The notes under the pieces: generated by a model
Database searches by the model: none
Told to the model about the DNA's origin: nothing
What the model saw: only the letters and a program-made list of their open reading frames with translations
From: Melioribacter sp.
GTDB lineage: Bacteria; Bacteroidota; Ignavibacteria; Ignavibacteriales; Melioribacteraceae
DNA: 41,239 nucleotides
Assembly (NCBI GenBank): GCA_003155655.1
Contig: PMDS01000087.1
Location: forward strand, 13,866-55,104
Reading direction: 5' to 3'
Made by a program: the position numbers and the translations under genes
Shown: one piece after another, positions 33,431 through 41,239 of the stretch
Layout: each line of letters begins with the position of its first letter
Position numbering within the stretch: the stretch's first letter is position 1

Positions 33431-34705
33431 ATGAAAATAGTAAGTCTTCTTTTCATCCCAATGATTGTAGTTGCCCTGGCTATCTCAGGATGTTCCAAAA
33501 CTGATGAAAGCAGCAAACAAGGAAACACTGTAGTCAAAGAAAAAGACTATTGGACTTGTTCAATGCATCCGCAAGTCCACAAGGATGGACCAGGTGTTTG
33601 CCCGATTTGTGGAATGGATCTAATAAAAAAAGTTGCTGATGAAAAAGAAGAACCTGCAAGCGGTAAAGATATGACTGATATGATTACACTTAGCGGCAAA
33701 AAACAAATTCTCGCTAATGTATCAACAATAGTTGTTATGAAAGAAAATCTTCAAGATCAGGTTACAGCTTACAGTTATATGGATTTTGTTGAGAACAACC
33801 GTAAGACAATCTCCGCAAAGTTCAACGGCAGAATTGAAAAATTGTTTGTTGATAAAACCGGGGACTATATAAAAAAAGGTCAGCCGTTATTTGAAATTTA
33901 TAGTCCTGATTTAGTGCAAGCACAAAATGAATATTTAATCGCGTTAAATAATTCATCCAACTCCCCTTCCCTGCTGAATGCATCAAAAAAGAAATTGGAA
34001 ATCTTTGGATTGACTTCAGAACAAATCCAATCTCTTGAAAAGACACGGGAAATAAATCTAACATTAACATACTTTTCCCAGGTAAGCGGAACTGTAATAG
34101 AAAAGAGAGTACAGGAAGGCGTTTATGTTAATGAAGGCATGGCAATTTATGATGTTGCTGAACTTTCAACTCTATGGAACATTGCCGAAGTATATGAAAA
34201 TAATTTGTCCGGTATAAAAGTAGGTAGCCCTGTTAAACTTCATCTGCGGGCTTACCCCGGTGAAGAGTTCAACGGCAGGGTAACTTTTATTTATCCTGTG
34301 ATTAATTCCCAAACACGGACTGTAAAAATTAGAAGCGAATTCTCAAGTTACGGTGGTAAGCTTAAACCGCAGATGTATGGTGAAACAGTTTTCAGTAATT
34401 CCGGTGGACAGGGCTTACTAGTTCCCTCTGATGCTGTGATTATTGCCGGCAAAAGAGCTGTTGTATGGACTAAAACGGGCGATGGTATGTTTGAAGCCCG
34501 GAGCGTGCAGATTGGAAATCGTTTTGGCGATAAATATCAAATTTTATCAGGTATTAAAGAAGGAGATGTAATAGCAGCAACCGGCGGATTCTTAATTGAT
34601 TCAGAAAGCCAGCTTAAAACAGGAATGTCAGCAAATCCTCAAAATGAAAGTTCAATACCTGCAAAGAAATCTTCTTCCGGCGGAATGGAAGGTATGAAAA
34701 TGTAA
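33431..34705 (+). CDS. cusB: CusB-type periplasmic adaptor lipoprotein with metal-binding domain
   Basis: A 424-residue membrane-fusion protein. Lipobox AISGC (Cys21). Residues 39-67 are a heavy-metal-binding domain (YWTCSMHPQVHKDGPGVCPICGMDL, here split for length: YWTCSMHPQV then GVCPICGMDL). Then come barrel-sandwich halves (FNGRIEKLFVDKTGDYIKKGQP and SGTVIEKRVQEGVYVNEG), the beta-barrel (LWNIAEVYENNLSGIKVG) and a membrane-proximal part (IGNRFGDKYQILSGIKEGD). The end is Ser/Gly/Met-rich (GGMEGMKM). It bridges CusA and the outer-membrane duct and probably hands over the metal. An in-frame ATG at 33395 would add 12 residues, but AGGA before 33431 and the lipobox favour the later start. Confidence 0.92.
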   Translation: MKIVSLLFIPMIVVALAISGCSKTDESSKQGNTVVKEKDYWTCSMHPQVHKDGPGVCPICGMDLIKKVADEKEEPASGKDMTDMITLSGKKQILANVSTIVVMKENLQDQVTAYSYMDFVENNRKTISAKFNGRIEKLFVDKTGDYIKKGQPLFEIYSPDLVQAQNEYLIALNNSSNSPSLLNASKKKLEIFGLTSEQIQSLEKTREINLTLTYFSQVSGTVIEKRVQEGVYVNEGMAIYDVAELSTLWNIAEVYENNLSGIKVGSPVKLHLRAYPGEEFNGRVTFIYPVINSQTRTVKIRSEFSSYGGKLKPQMYGETVFSNSGGQGLLVPSDAVIIAGKRAVVWTKTGDGMFEARSVQIGNRFGDKYQILSGIKEGDVIAATGGFLIDSESQLKTGMSANPQNESSIPAKKSSSGGMEGMKM

Positions 34706-34756
34706 CATAATCTTATAATGTATAATTCTTAACAAATATATAGAAGGAGCAATAAA

Positions 34757-35083
34757 ATGAAATCGCTTAAAATTCTTTTAATCATGTGCACATTAACTGC
34801 AATGTCTAATATTGTAATCTATGCGCAAACCCACATACATGAACATACTAAAATGGAAATGAAAAAAGATACTGCAAAAGCAGACGATATTGTTCGTAAA
34901 GACATAATTGATCTGAAAGCAATTGATAAAAACAAAGACGGCAAGGTGTTCCAGGATCAGATGGACTGGAATGTAATTTCTGATAAACCGGGTAGATGCC
35001 CTCTTTGCGGAATGGAACTGAAAGAAGTTACTCTTAAAGTGGCTGGAACAACTCTTAAGAAGCATGGTTTTAAGGTTAAATAA
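34757..35083 (+). CDS. periplasmic metal-binding protein, HMBD plus EF-hand-like loop
   Basis: A 108-residue exported protein (signal peptide to about IYAQ). The mature start is His/Met-rich (THIHEHTKMEMKK). DKNKDGKVFQDQ resembles an EF-hand loop, and PGRCPLCGMELKEV is the CxxCGM core of the heavy-metal-binding domain also found in the CusB protein. Probably a small periplasmic copper/silver chaperone for the pump. GAAGGAGC precedes the ATG. It follows cusB after 51 bases in the same operon. Confidence 0.8.
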   Translation: MKSLKILLIMCTLTAMSNIVIYAQTHIHEHTKMEMKKDTAKADDIVRKDIIDLKAIDKNKDGKVFQDQMDWNVISDKPGRCPLCGMELKEVTLKVAGTTLKKHGFKVK

Positions 35084-35171
35084 AGATGCATTCTTGTTGT
35101 TTGCTTATAAAATTTATTCCATAATTTTGCATACACTATTATTAAATTTGCTTTTGAAAAAGAATGAAGCT

Positions 35172-35247
35172 CCCCGCCGCAAGCAGCGGGGTATCTAGGT
35201 GATATATTCCCTTTGCAAAAAGTTGTAACCCACGACGCAAGCGTCGG
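35172..35247. repeat. two short GC-rich hairpins
   Basis: CCCCGC (35172-35177) pairs with GCGGGG (35186-35191). CGACGC (35233-35238) pairs with GCGTCG (35241-35246). Both look like scattered intergenic palindromes rather than terminators, since no T run follows. Confidence 0.5.
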
Positions 35248-35298
35248 GGAATTAGAGATTAAAAAAGATTTTATAAATCACTATAAAATGGAGTTAAT

Positions 35299-35664
35299 AT
35301 GTTGAAGCAAAAAAGTGTAATGAAAATGTTGTTCCTTTTATTAATCACATTTTCGGTTTCAGTTTTTGCGCAAGATAAGTCCTCTTGCTGTTCCGATAGT
35401 GGGAAAACAAAAATGAAAACGGCTTGCGATTCTAAAATGACTGATAAAAAAGAAACTTCAAAAGATCAAGCTGTTGCTAAAGCATGGAACAAAGTTTGTC
35501 CTGTAATGGGTGAAGAAGTAGATGCCGATGCCCCAACAACAGTATACAAAGATAAAGTAATTGGCTTCTGCTGTGCCGGGTGTGAGAAAAAATTCGCGAA
35601 AGATCCTGAAAAATATATGAAAAACTTAAGTGAAGACGGCACAAAACTTTTATCAAGCAAATAA
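35299..35664 (+). CDS. exported YHS-domain protein
   Basis: A 121-residue protein with a signal peptide (to VFAQ), a Cys/Lys-rich linker (SSCCSDSG, KTACDSKM) and a YHS domain (about 66-110): KVCPVMGEEV and GFCCAGCEKKFAKDPEKYMKNL. YHS domains bind metals, and this type occurs with copper/silver efflux genes. It is the last gene of the metal block, with GGAG before ATG 35299 and a terminator behind. Confidence 0.85.
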   Translation: MLKQKSVMKMLFLLLITFSVSVFAQDKSSCCSDSGKTKMKTACDSKMTDKKETSKDQAVAKAWNKVCPVMGEEVDADAPTTVYKDKVIGFCCAGCEKKFAKDPEKYMKNLSEDGTKLLSSK

Positions 35665-35681
35665 ATTTTAGAAATTCTTTT

Positions 35682-35729
35682 GAGACGCATCGCATGCTTT
35701 TCCAGACATGACGGGGCGTCTCTTTTTTT
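35682..35729 (+). terminator. rho-independent terminator
   Basis: GAGACGC (35682-35688) pairs with GCGTCTC (35716-35722), followed by TTTTTTT. It ends the metal-efflux block. Confidence 0.75.
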
Positions 35730-35831
35730 GTAAAAACGTAGTATACTTTCCGGTGTAGGTCGTGAACAGTATTAACAGTCTCAGCATAGATCCTTTTTAA
35801 TCCTCTCTTATAACCTTTATTACAATTCCGT

Positions 35832-35860
35832 GAACTTTCTTCATTTCAAAATCGTTCTAA
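35832..35860 (+). promoter_or_regulatory. possible ECF-type promoter of the sigma gene
   Basis: GAACTT (35832-35837) and CGTTCTAA (35853-35860), 15 bases apart, resemble sigma-E-class elements and would allow self-activation of the ECF sigma gene 30 bases on. Inference only. Confidence 0.3.
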
Positions 35861-35889
35861 ATCATATAAGATAGAAAGGGTTTTGAACT

Positions 35890-36564
35890 ATGAAGAAAAT
35901 AATTGCTGAAGAAAATCCTCAGTTGGAGATAAAGTATAAGGATTTTGAAAATGAGATTGTTCCTCATATGAATGCATTAAAAAGTTTTGCACTTAAAATG
36001 ACAAATGACCTGGATGAATCTGAAGATCTAGTTCAGGATACCCTGTTAAAAGCATTCAGATTTTTTGATAAATTTGAGAAAGGTACAAATGCAAAAGCAT
36101 GGCTTTTCCAAATAATGAAGAACTCTTTCATTAATAACTATAGAAAACATGCATCTGAGCCCGAAAAAGTAGATTATGAGGATGTGCAAAATTTTTATGA
36201 AAATATAAAAGCAGACCAGGTTAAATCGTCACATTTTCAGGGTGATGCATTTAGCGATGTGCTTGATGACGAATTGGCAAAAGCTCTATCAGTTTTACCG
36301 GATGATTTTAGAACTATTGTGTTTTTAAGCGATATTGAAGGATATACTTATGAGGAAATTGCAGATTTTCTTGATTGCCCTATTGGTACCGTAAGGTCAC
36401 GCCTTCATAGAGCCCGTAAAATGCTTTATGCTATTTTATATCAATATGCTGAAAAAAGAGGTTATGTTAAGACTTTAGGTAAGAAAAAAATTACTAATAA
36501 ATTCAAATTAGAAAGACAAAAGAATCCAAGTAATATTAATCTTTTTCAATTTCATGAAAACTAG
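35890..36564 (+). CDS. ECF-family RNA polymerase sigma factor
   Basis: A 224-residue sigma factor. Region 2 (about 28-95) has DESEDLVQDTLLKAFRFFDKF and NAKAWLFQIMKNSFINNYRK. Region 4 (about 130-185) has LPDDFRTIVFLSDIEGYTYEEIADFLDCPIGTVRSRLHRARK, a complete helix-turn-helix (YEEIADFL, GTVRSRLHRA). It has a basic C-terminal tail of about 35 residues. No anti-sigma gene follows, so control may be transcriptional or the partner is elsewhere. AGAAAGG lies upstream of ATG 35890. Confidence 0.93.
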   Translation: MKKIIAEENPQLEIKYKDFENEIVPHMNALKSFALKMTNDLDESEDLVQDTLLKAFRFFDKFEKGTNAKAWLFQIMKNSFINNYRKHASEPEKVDYEDVQNFYENIKADQVKSSHFQGDAFSDVLDDELAKALSVLPDDFRTIVFLSDIEGYTYEEIADFLDCPIGTVRSRLHRARKMLYAILYQYAEKRGYVKTLGKKKITNKFKLERQKNPSNINLFQFHEN

Positions 36565-36884
36565 ACAATTTAATCTTGTGCGCTAAGTTACAGAAAATAG
36601 CGGGCTTAGCGAATATTTTTGTAGACAATTGCATAAAATTTTATTATTTTCGCATCGTGATTTTATATATACAAACCCAGCAAAAGCTGTTGATACATTC
36701 ATGTACTCTCTTTTGGGCCTCCTTTATTTCACAATATTAAGTAAGGAGAGATAAAGAATAGAGAAAGTTGTTTTTGTTCTCTAAAGGAACTTTATTTCAT
36801 TAAAAAGTGTAATAAACTAAGAATCTTAATTAAGAGTACAATGTAGATTTAATTAGTTATTAATAATTAAGGAGAGATTTAGAA
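36565..36884 (+). promoter_or_regulatory. leader region of the primary sigma gene, with a hairpin
   Basis: A 320-base AT-rich spacer. CGCTAAG (36581-36587) pairs with CTTAGCG (36605-36611), followed by AATATTTTT, a possible terminator for the ECF sigma gene. The remaining bases probably hold the rpoD promoter and untranslated leader; no reading frame was recognised. AAGGAGAG at 36870 region is the rpoD ribosome site. Confidence 0.45.
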
Positions 36885-37745
36885 TTGAAGATTACTAAGC
36901 AATTCACAAACCGCGAGAGTAAATCTTTAGACCAGTACCTTCAAGAAATTGGAAAAGTTGATCTCTTAACTCCTAACGAGGAAATTGAACTCGCTATTAG
37001 AATTAAAAAAGGAGATCAATTTGCATTAGAAAAACTTACTAAAGCAAATTTAAGATTTGTTGTAAGCGTTGCTAAACAATATCAAAACCAGGGACTTCCT
37101 TTGGGAGATTTGATTAATGAAGGGAATCTTGGTCTTATAAAAGCAGGTAGAAGATTCGACGAAACCAGGGGATTCAAATTTATTTCTTATGCAGTTTGGT
37201 GGATTCGTCAGTCTATTATGCAGGCAATTGCAGAACAATCTAGAATGGTTCGTCTTCCTTTGAATAGGGTTGGTGCCTTAAATAAAATGGGTAAGGCTTT
37301 AAGCCAGCTTGAACAGGAATATGAAAGAAGACCAAGTCCTGAAGAAATTGCAGAACAGCTTGATATGGACGTTTCTGATGTAACCTACGCAATGCAGATT
37401 GCCGGAAGACACGTCTCTATGGATGCTCCTTTTGCTCATAGTGAAGATAATAACAACAGTCTTCTTGATGTTATGCCTAATGAAGACCAGCCTTCACCTG
37501 ATAACACTTTGATGAAAGAATCTTTAAAAGCGGAAATTGAAAGATCGCTTTCTACATTGACTGAAAGAGAAGCTGAGGTAATTAGGTTATATTTTGGCTT
37601 AGGCAAGGAACACTCTCTTACTCTTGAAGAAATAGGCGAAAAATTAAATCTTACACGCGAGCGCGTAAGACAGATAAAAGAAAAAGCTTTGATAAGACTG
37701 CGTCATTCAACACGCAGTAAAAACCTTAAAGCCTATCTTGGCTGA
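36885..37745 (+). CDS. rpoD: primary sigma factor RpoD/SigA
   Basis: A 286-residue sigma-70. Region 1.2 is [20 protein letters not shown]. Region 2 has [30 protein letters not shown] and [17 protein letters not shown], identical in key parts to primary sigmas. Region 3 is [13 protein letters not shown], and region 4 has [30 protein letters not shown]. Region 1.1 is absent, as in Bacteroidota/Chlorobi primary sigmas. It starts at TTG 36885 behind AAGGAGAG. A terminator follows the stop closely. It is the main housekeeping sigma of the cell. Confidence 0.96.
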   Translation: MKITKQFTNRESKSLDQYLQEIGKVDLLTPNEEIELAIRIKKGDQFALEKLTKANLRFVVSVAKQYQNQGLPLGDLINEGNLGLIKAGRRFDETRGFKFISYAVWWIRQSIMQAIAEQSRMVRLPLNRVGALNKMGKALSQLEQEYERRPSPEEIAEQLDMDVSDVTYAMQIAGRHVSMDAPFAHSEDNNNSLLDVMPNEDQPSPDNTLMKESLKAEIERSLSTLTEREAEVIRLYFGLGKEHSLTLEEIGEKLNLTRERVRQIKEKALIRLRHSTRSKNLKAYLG

Positions 37746-37763
37746 TAATTTTATTAAAAATTT

Positions 37764-37790
37764 AGCCCCGTTCAACGGGGCTTTTTTATT
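37764..37790 (+). terminator. rho-independent terminator of rpoD
   Basis: AGCCCCGTT (37764-37772) pairs perfectly with AACGGGGCT (37774-37782), then TTTTTATTTT. Confidence 0.9.
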
Positions 37791-37844
37791 TTAAACTGAC
37801 TATTTTTCTTAAGTGATTAAATGAAATAACTTTATGGAGAAAGG

Positions 37845-39260
37845 ATGAAAAATATTAAGATAGTTTTATTTTTCTTGTTTGCATTAAGTATAACAGCCTA
37901 TTGTCAAAAATCATTTTTGGGAAATTGGGACGGCAAAATTAAAATGCTGACAATGGATTTGAAAATTCATCTTAATATTATTAACAATGACAAAAATTTA
38001 GAAGGACATTTTAGCATCCCCTCTCAGGATCTAAAAGATTACATTCTTCCCAACTTTTCTATAATTAAAAATAAAATACACTTTGAATTACTAAGCCAAT
38101 CCGGTATAGCTAAGTTCGATGGTAATTTAATGGCTGATTCAATAAAGGGAACTGTTGTTCAGGCTGGTATAAAAGGAATATTCTTCCTTGGAAGAAGCAA
38201 GGAACACAAGAATATACAGTCAACTTCTCCTCTGCCAAATGAACCGCTCCCATACAATGAAGATGAAATTGCATTTAAGAGCGGACAGATATTATTATCT
38301 GGTACTTTAACAATTCCTAAAGAAGAAAATAAATATCCCGCTGTTATTTTGCTGACAGGCAATGGACCTCAGAGCCGTGATGAAGATGTTTCCGGGTTTA
38401 AAATATTTCAGAAGATTGCAGATTATCTTACCCGTCATGGTATTGCTGTTTTGCGTTATGATGACCGCGGGGTTGGAGGATCAACTGGGAACACAATGCG
38501 TTCCACAACTGAAGATTTTGCAAATGATGCTCTTGCGGCAATTGAGTTTTTGAAAAAACAAAAAAATATTGATCGCACGAAGATTGGTCTGCTTGGGCAT
38601 AGTGAAGGCGCTATGATAGCATCAATTGCAGCTTCAAATTCCAGGGAAGTTGCATTCATTGTTTCAATGTCCGGTCCAGGTGTCCCTGGTGCTGATGTTT
38701 TAATAGAACAGCAGAAATTAATATTAAAAACTGGCAACGTTCCAAATAACTTAATCGAGCAAAATTTAGACCTTCAGAGAAAAATAAATAACGCTTTGGT
38801 AACGGATAAAGACTTGAACAATATCCGTGGTGATATAGAAGCTTTCGCTGAAAAAGATTATGCATCGTTAAGCGCTAATGTGAGAAAATCTATAAAGGAT
38901 AAAAAAGCATACATTAATTCAACTGTGCAGTCGCAAATAATGATCTTTAATAATCCATGGTTCCATTTTTATGCTAAATATGATCCGGCAGAAGGATGGA
39001 AAAAAGTAAATGTGCCTGTCCTTCTTTTATATGGTGAACTTGATCTGCAGGTACCTACCAATCAAAACAAACCGAAAGTAGAAGAAGCGCTCGCAGTAAG
39101 CGGTAATAAAAACTTCAAGACTGTTGTGTTTCCAAAAGCAAATCATCTTTACCAGTTAGCAACAGCCGGTAGTCCGGGAGAATATTCAGAGCTGAAAAAA
39201 GAATTTGTGCCAGGATTTTTAGATACAATTTCTACCTGGATTTTGAATTTAATAAAATAA
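37845..39260 (+). CDS. secreted alpha/beta hydrolase
   Basis: A 471-residue exported enzyme. The signal peptide ends at AYCQ. Residues 20-120 are a beta-rich domain (FLGNWDGKIKM...) seen before such hydrolases. The hydrolase domain (about 140-470) has GNGPQSRDED (oxyanion region), YDDRGVGGS, nucleophile elbow GLLGHSEGA (Ser about 252), Asp in YGELDLQVP and His in ANHLYQ, so the triad is complete. Substrate is likely an ester or peptide in the periplasm; it cannot be named from sequence. GGAGAAAGG precedes the ATG, and the gene stands alone after the rpoD terminator. Confidence 0.9.
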   Translation: MKNIKIVLFFLFALSITAYCQKSFLGNWDGKIKMLTMDLKIHLNIINNDKNLEGHFSIPSQDLKDYILPNFSIIKNKIHFELLSQSGIAKFDGNLMADSIKGTVVQAGIKGIFFLGRSKEHKNIQSTSPLPNEPLPYNEDEIAFKSGQILLSGTLTIPKEENKYPAVILLTGNGPQSRDEDVSGFKIFQKIADYLTRHGIAVLRYDDRGVGGSTGNTMRSTTEDFANDALAAIEFLKKQKNIDRTKIGLLGHSEGAMIASIAASNSREVAFIVSMSGPGVPGADVLIEQQKLILKTGNVPNNLIEQNLDLQRKINNALVTDKDLNNIRGDIEAFAEKDYASLSANVRKSIKDKKAYINSTVQSQIMIFNNPWFHFYAKYDPAEGWKKVNVPVLLLYGELDLQVPTNQNKPKVEEALAVSGNKNFKTVVFPKANHLYQLATAGSPGEYSELKKEFVPGFLDTISTWILNLIK

Positions 39261-39277
39261 CGGAACCATAGGTTTAA

Positions 39278-39388
39278 CAAACCAACTTGCTTAAAAATCT
39301 TGATCAAGACGTTGATGAATTTGAATTTCTTTATAATAATAGACATATTCACAATATTGAAAGATTTTCCTATACGTTAAGTTGTTGA
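39278..39388 (+). pseudogene. possible transposase C-terminal remnant
   Basis: An open stretch between in-frame stops reads ...LLKNLDQDVDEFEFLYNNR and ends FSYTLSC. The D-E-F-E-F-x-Y-N-N-R core resembles the C-terminus of ISXO2/IS1595-like transposases. No start codon context, no inverted ends and no other part of a transposase are present. Confidence 0.25.
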
Positions 39389-39418
39389 GATAGTAGATTA
39401 TTTATAAATCGCAAATAA

Positions 39419-40315
39419 ATGTTAAATGAGATACAAAAATATACCAGTTACAATACTCCCCCAACAAAACCTAATGATAACAGGAATCGCTATTTTAAAA
39501 AACCGTTTCTTGGGATTCTGTTAGCAGTAATTTTTTTAGGGCTCGGTATATTTGTAGCGAATGGTCTTTTTGAAAAACAAATTGCTGTTATTATTACTTT
39601 TCTTATCGTTTCCGTTTTAATAATTCTTCATTTCAACAAATATAGAATGCAACTCAATAATTACCAATATTGGATTGGCATAACTATAAGCATTATTTTT
39701 TTTGCAATCATATCTTTTCAACTTTTTTTCAAATCATCAACTGTTTCGCCTAATAATCCTAGAACAATTCCTTTATCAAAAGATACCTTAATCACAATTT
39801 TAAATGATTCACTACAAAGGATTAAGTCTTTAAATTTACCTGTAAAATCAAATACTATAAAAAAACTTGAAATGGTTAATAAAGATTTTAAATCAATATA
39901 TAAGCCTATTCTTTCCATAAGTGAATTTGTAATGGATACATTACTTCCTAATAAGCACGTCTCACTTCATTGTACATTAGAAAATAATGGTAATGCTTTA
40001 GCTAAAAATATATCATATTATACTTCAGTGAATCTTCATTCCAAACCATATTATGATGGATTATTTCCTCCAGGTAAAATTATAAAGTCTCCACCATTAG
40101 CTCCATCAAAAAAAATTTATCTTTCATGGGTAGATACTAAATTACTTTCTCAAGAGTGGTATGATAGAATACAATCCAAAAAATATTATTTATATTTCTA
40201 TGGCAATGTTTATTATTTTAATGAGTTTGGAATAAAAGATTCAACCGCTTTTTGTGTTTTTTTTGATTTTAATGAGAATTATAAATTTTACTATAATAAT
40301 TCTCATAATTACTAA
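39419..40315 (+). CDS. hypothetical membrane protein
   Basis: A 298-residue protein with three membrane segments in the first 105 residues (about 27-47, 53-68 and 80-101). A 190-residue domain outside or at the membrane follows, which begins after SSTVSPNN. The latter contains a stretch like a beta-sandwich (VSLHCTLENNGNALAKNISYY, split VSLHCTLENNGN), typical of CARDB/DUF-type adhesion-like domains in which 'NxGNAxA' recurs. No catalytic motif was seen. It lies alone between the hydrolase and the aminotransferase genes. The start ATG 39419 has no strong ribosome site. Confidence 0.65.
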   Translation: MLNEIQKYTSYNTPPTKPNDNRNRYFKKPFLGILLAVIFLGLGIFVANGLFEKQIAVIITFLIVSVLIILHFNKYRMQLNNYQYWIGITISIIFFAIISFQLFFKSSTVSPNNPRTIPLSKDTLITILNDSLQRIKSLNLPVKSNTIKKLEMVNKDFKSIYKPILSISEFVMDTLLPNKHVSLHCTLENNGNALAKNISYYTSVNLHSKPYYDGLFPPGKIIKSPPLAPSKKIYLSWVDTKLLSQEWYDRIQSKKYYLYFYGNVYYFNEFGIKDSTAFCVFFDFNENYKFYYNNSHNY

Positions 40316-40487
40316 TATGAAAAATCTAATCCTTCTTAAACCAAAACCATTTATAAAAAGTTTTTACTTGTTTAAGCATCTTTTTTATAAATTTGAAATT
40401 ATTTCATTCTATTTATAATAAAATATTATCTTCCCTCCTTAAATTGACTCTCAAAAACATTATATTTCTCAAAAAGAAAAACTAATT

Positions 40488-41239
40488 ATGTCGCTTGATA
40501 AATATTTTAAAAAGTTCAGAAATAATATAATTGGTATAAACCAGGAATTTGACTCTCCGTTTGGCAGAAAAAAAATTATTTATGCCGATTGGATAGCAAG
40601 CGGACGGCTTTATAAACCTATTGAAAATATTTTAGAAGAAAAATTTTATCCGTTTGTTGGCAATACTCATTCCGAAGCTTCAGTCACAGGCACATTAATG
40701 ACAGAGGCTTATCTTGAAGCAAAACACATAATAAAAAAACATGTAAATGCCGGGCATGATGATGTAATTATGTTTGCCGGTTATGGAATGACATCTTCCA
40801 TTAATAAATTCCAGAGAATCCTGGGTTTGCGAGTCTGCGAGCAGCTTCAAAAATATACCAGCATTCCCAAAGAAGAGAAACCGGTTGTTTTTTTAACACA
40901 CATGGAACACCATTCAAACCAAACTTCCTGGTTGGAAACAATTTGTGATGTTGTAATTATTGAGCCGGATAATCTTGGATTAATAAATCTCGATCATTTG
41001 GAAAAACTATTAAAACTTTACAGTCATAGACAATTTAAAATCGGGTCGTTCACTGCTGCATCCAATGTTACGGGAATTCACTCTCCTTATCATACAATGG
41101 CAAAGATGATGCATGAGCATGATGGATATTGCTTTGTGGATTTTGCCGCATCTGCACCCTATGTTAAAATTGATATGCATCCCGCAGATCCAATGGAAAA
41201 AATTGATGCTATATTTTTTTCACCCCATAAATTTCTTGG
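40488..41239 (+). CDS. class V aminotransferase, 5' part (runs off the window)
   Basis: At least 250 residues of a PLP-dependent class V enzyme (SufS/cysteine desulfurase/kynureninase-type fold). Seen are IYADWIASGRLYKPI, FVGNTHSEASVTG, MFAGYGMTSSINKF (cofactor-phosphate contact), THMEHHSNQTSWLE, ASNVTGI, FVDFAASAPY (Asp that holds the pyridine N) and FFSPHKFL, which carries the PLP lysine at the very edge. AAAGAAAAAC precedes the ATG. The gene is cut by the window end, not by mutation. Unlike typical SufS it begins YADWIASG, a variant seen in aminotransferase-V proteins of unknown substrate. Confidence 0.88.
   Translation, partial: MSLDKYFKKFRNNIIGINQEFDSPFGRKKIIYADWIASGRLYKPIENILEEKFYPFVGNTHSEASVTGTLMTEAYLEAKHIIKKHVNAGHDDVIMFAGYGMTSSINKFQRILGLRVCEQLQKYTSIPKEEKPVVFLTHMEHHSNQTSWLETICDVVIIEPDNLGLINLDHLEKLLKLYSHRQFKIGSFTAASNVTGIHSPYHTMAKMMHEHDGYCFVDFAASAPYVKIDMHPADPMEKIDAIFFSPHKFL

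Noticed and set aside
1-41239. tRNA or rRNA genes
   Set aside because: No T-arm GTTCGAATC-type box with a matching acceptor stem and no rRNA signature was noticed; a tRNAscan run would settle this.

Overview
The window is a low-GC bacterial chromosome segment, most likely from the Ignavibacteria / Bacteroidota-Chlorobi side of the tree. The evidence is a secreted protein with a type IX secretion C-terminal sorting domain (NYPNPFNPTT motif), a short primary sigma factor without region 1.1, a Bacteroidota-type ABC permease, and many tail-end lipoproteins. No rRNA, tRNA, CRISPR array, integrase or intact insertion sequence was seen.

Layout. (1) 1-3.5 kb, core-like: a HisA-type isomerase, a cyclic-nucleotide-binding protein, a UspA protein, a secreted small protein and, on the minus strand, a TPR protein. 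(2) About 3.6-18.3 kb, accessory: short single genes, nearly all on the plus strand, mostly hypothetical, membrane or lipoprotein genes, separated by 140-550 bp spacers. The spacers share ends that look like integron attC sites (RYYYAAC-type start, GTTRRRY-type end, imperfectly complementary arms), so this looks like a cassette cluster without an integrase in view (a CALIN). It carries a serine hydrolase, an M50-like membrane protein, lipoproteins, an AbiGi/DUF2971-like protein, a PD-(D/E)xK nuclease and two unknowns. A LytS/LytTR two-component pair and a large type IX-secreted beta-helix protein interrupt it. (3) 18.4-20.6 kb, an ABC permease and ATPase. (4) 21-27.4 kb, a Fic protein with an AbiEi-like N-terminus behind five iterated operator-like repeats, then a two-gene module: a 1200-residue nuclease-RecQ helicase fusion overlapping a coiled-coil, tail-anchored membrane protein. 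This is the best candidate for an undescribed defence system. (5) 28.1-35.7 kb, a copper/silver-type efflux operon: Cys-rich small protein, CusA, CusC-like outer-membrane protein, CusB with a metal-binding domain, and two small periplasmic metal-binding proteins, closed by a terminator. (6) 35.9-41.2 kb, core-like: an ECF sigma factor, the primary sigma factor, a secreted alpha/beta hydrolase, an unknown membrane protein and the 5' part of a class V aminotransferase gene.

Repeats give the accessory block its character. Three copies of a MITE with 13-bp inverted ends and perfect 7-bp target duplications are present, one of them inside an attC-like site. Three copies of a roughly 255-bp repeat, each with a TTGACT-N17-TAAATT promoter-like core, sit directly upstream of accessory genes: the serine hydrolase, the AbiGi-like gene and the helicase module. 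A roughly 90-bp direct repeat lies at both edges of the accessory block (about 3.49 and 27.99 kb). Palindromic repeats are scattered between genes and one lies in frame inside cusA.

All functional names rest on motif reading by eye. No database search was run.
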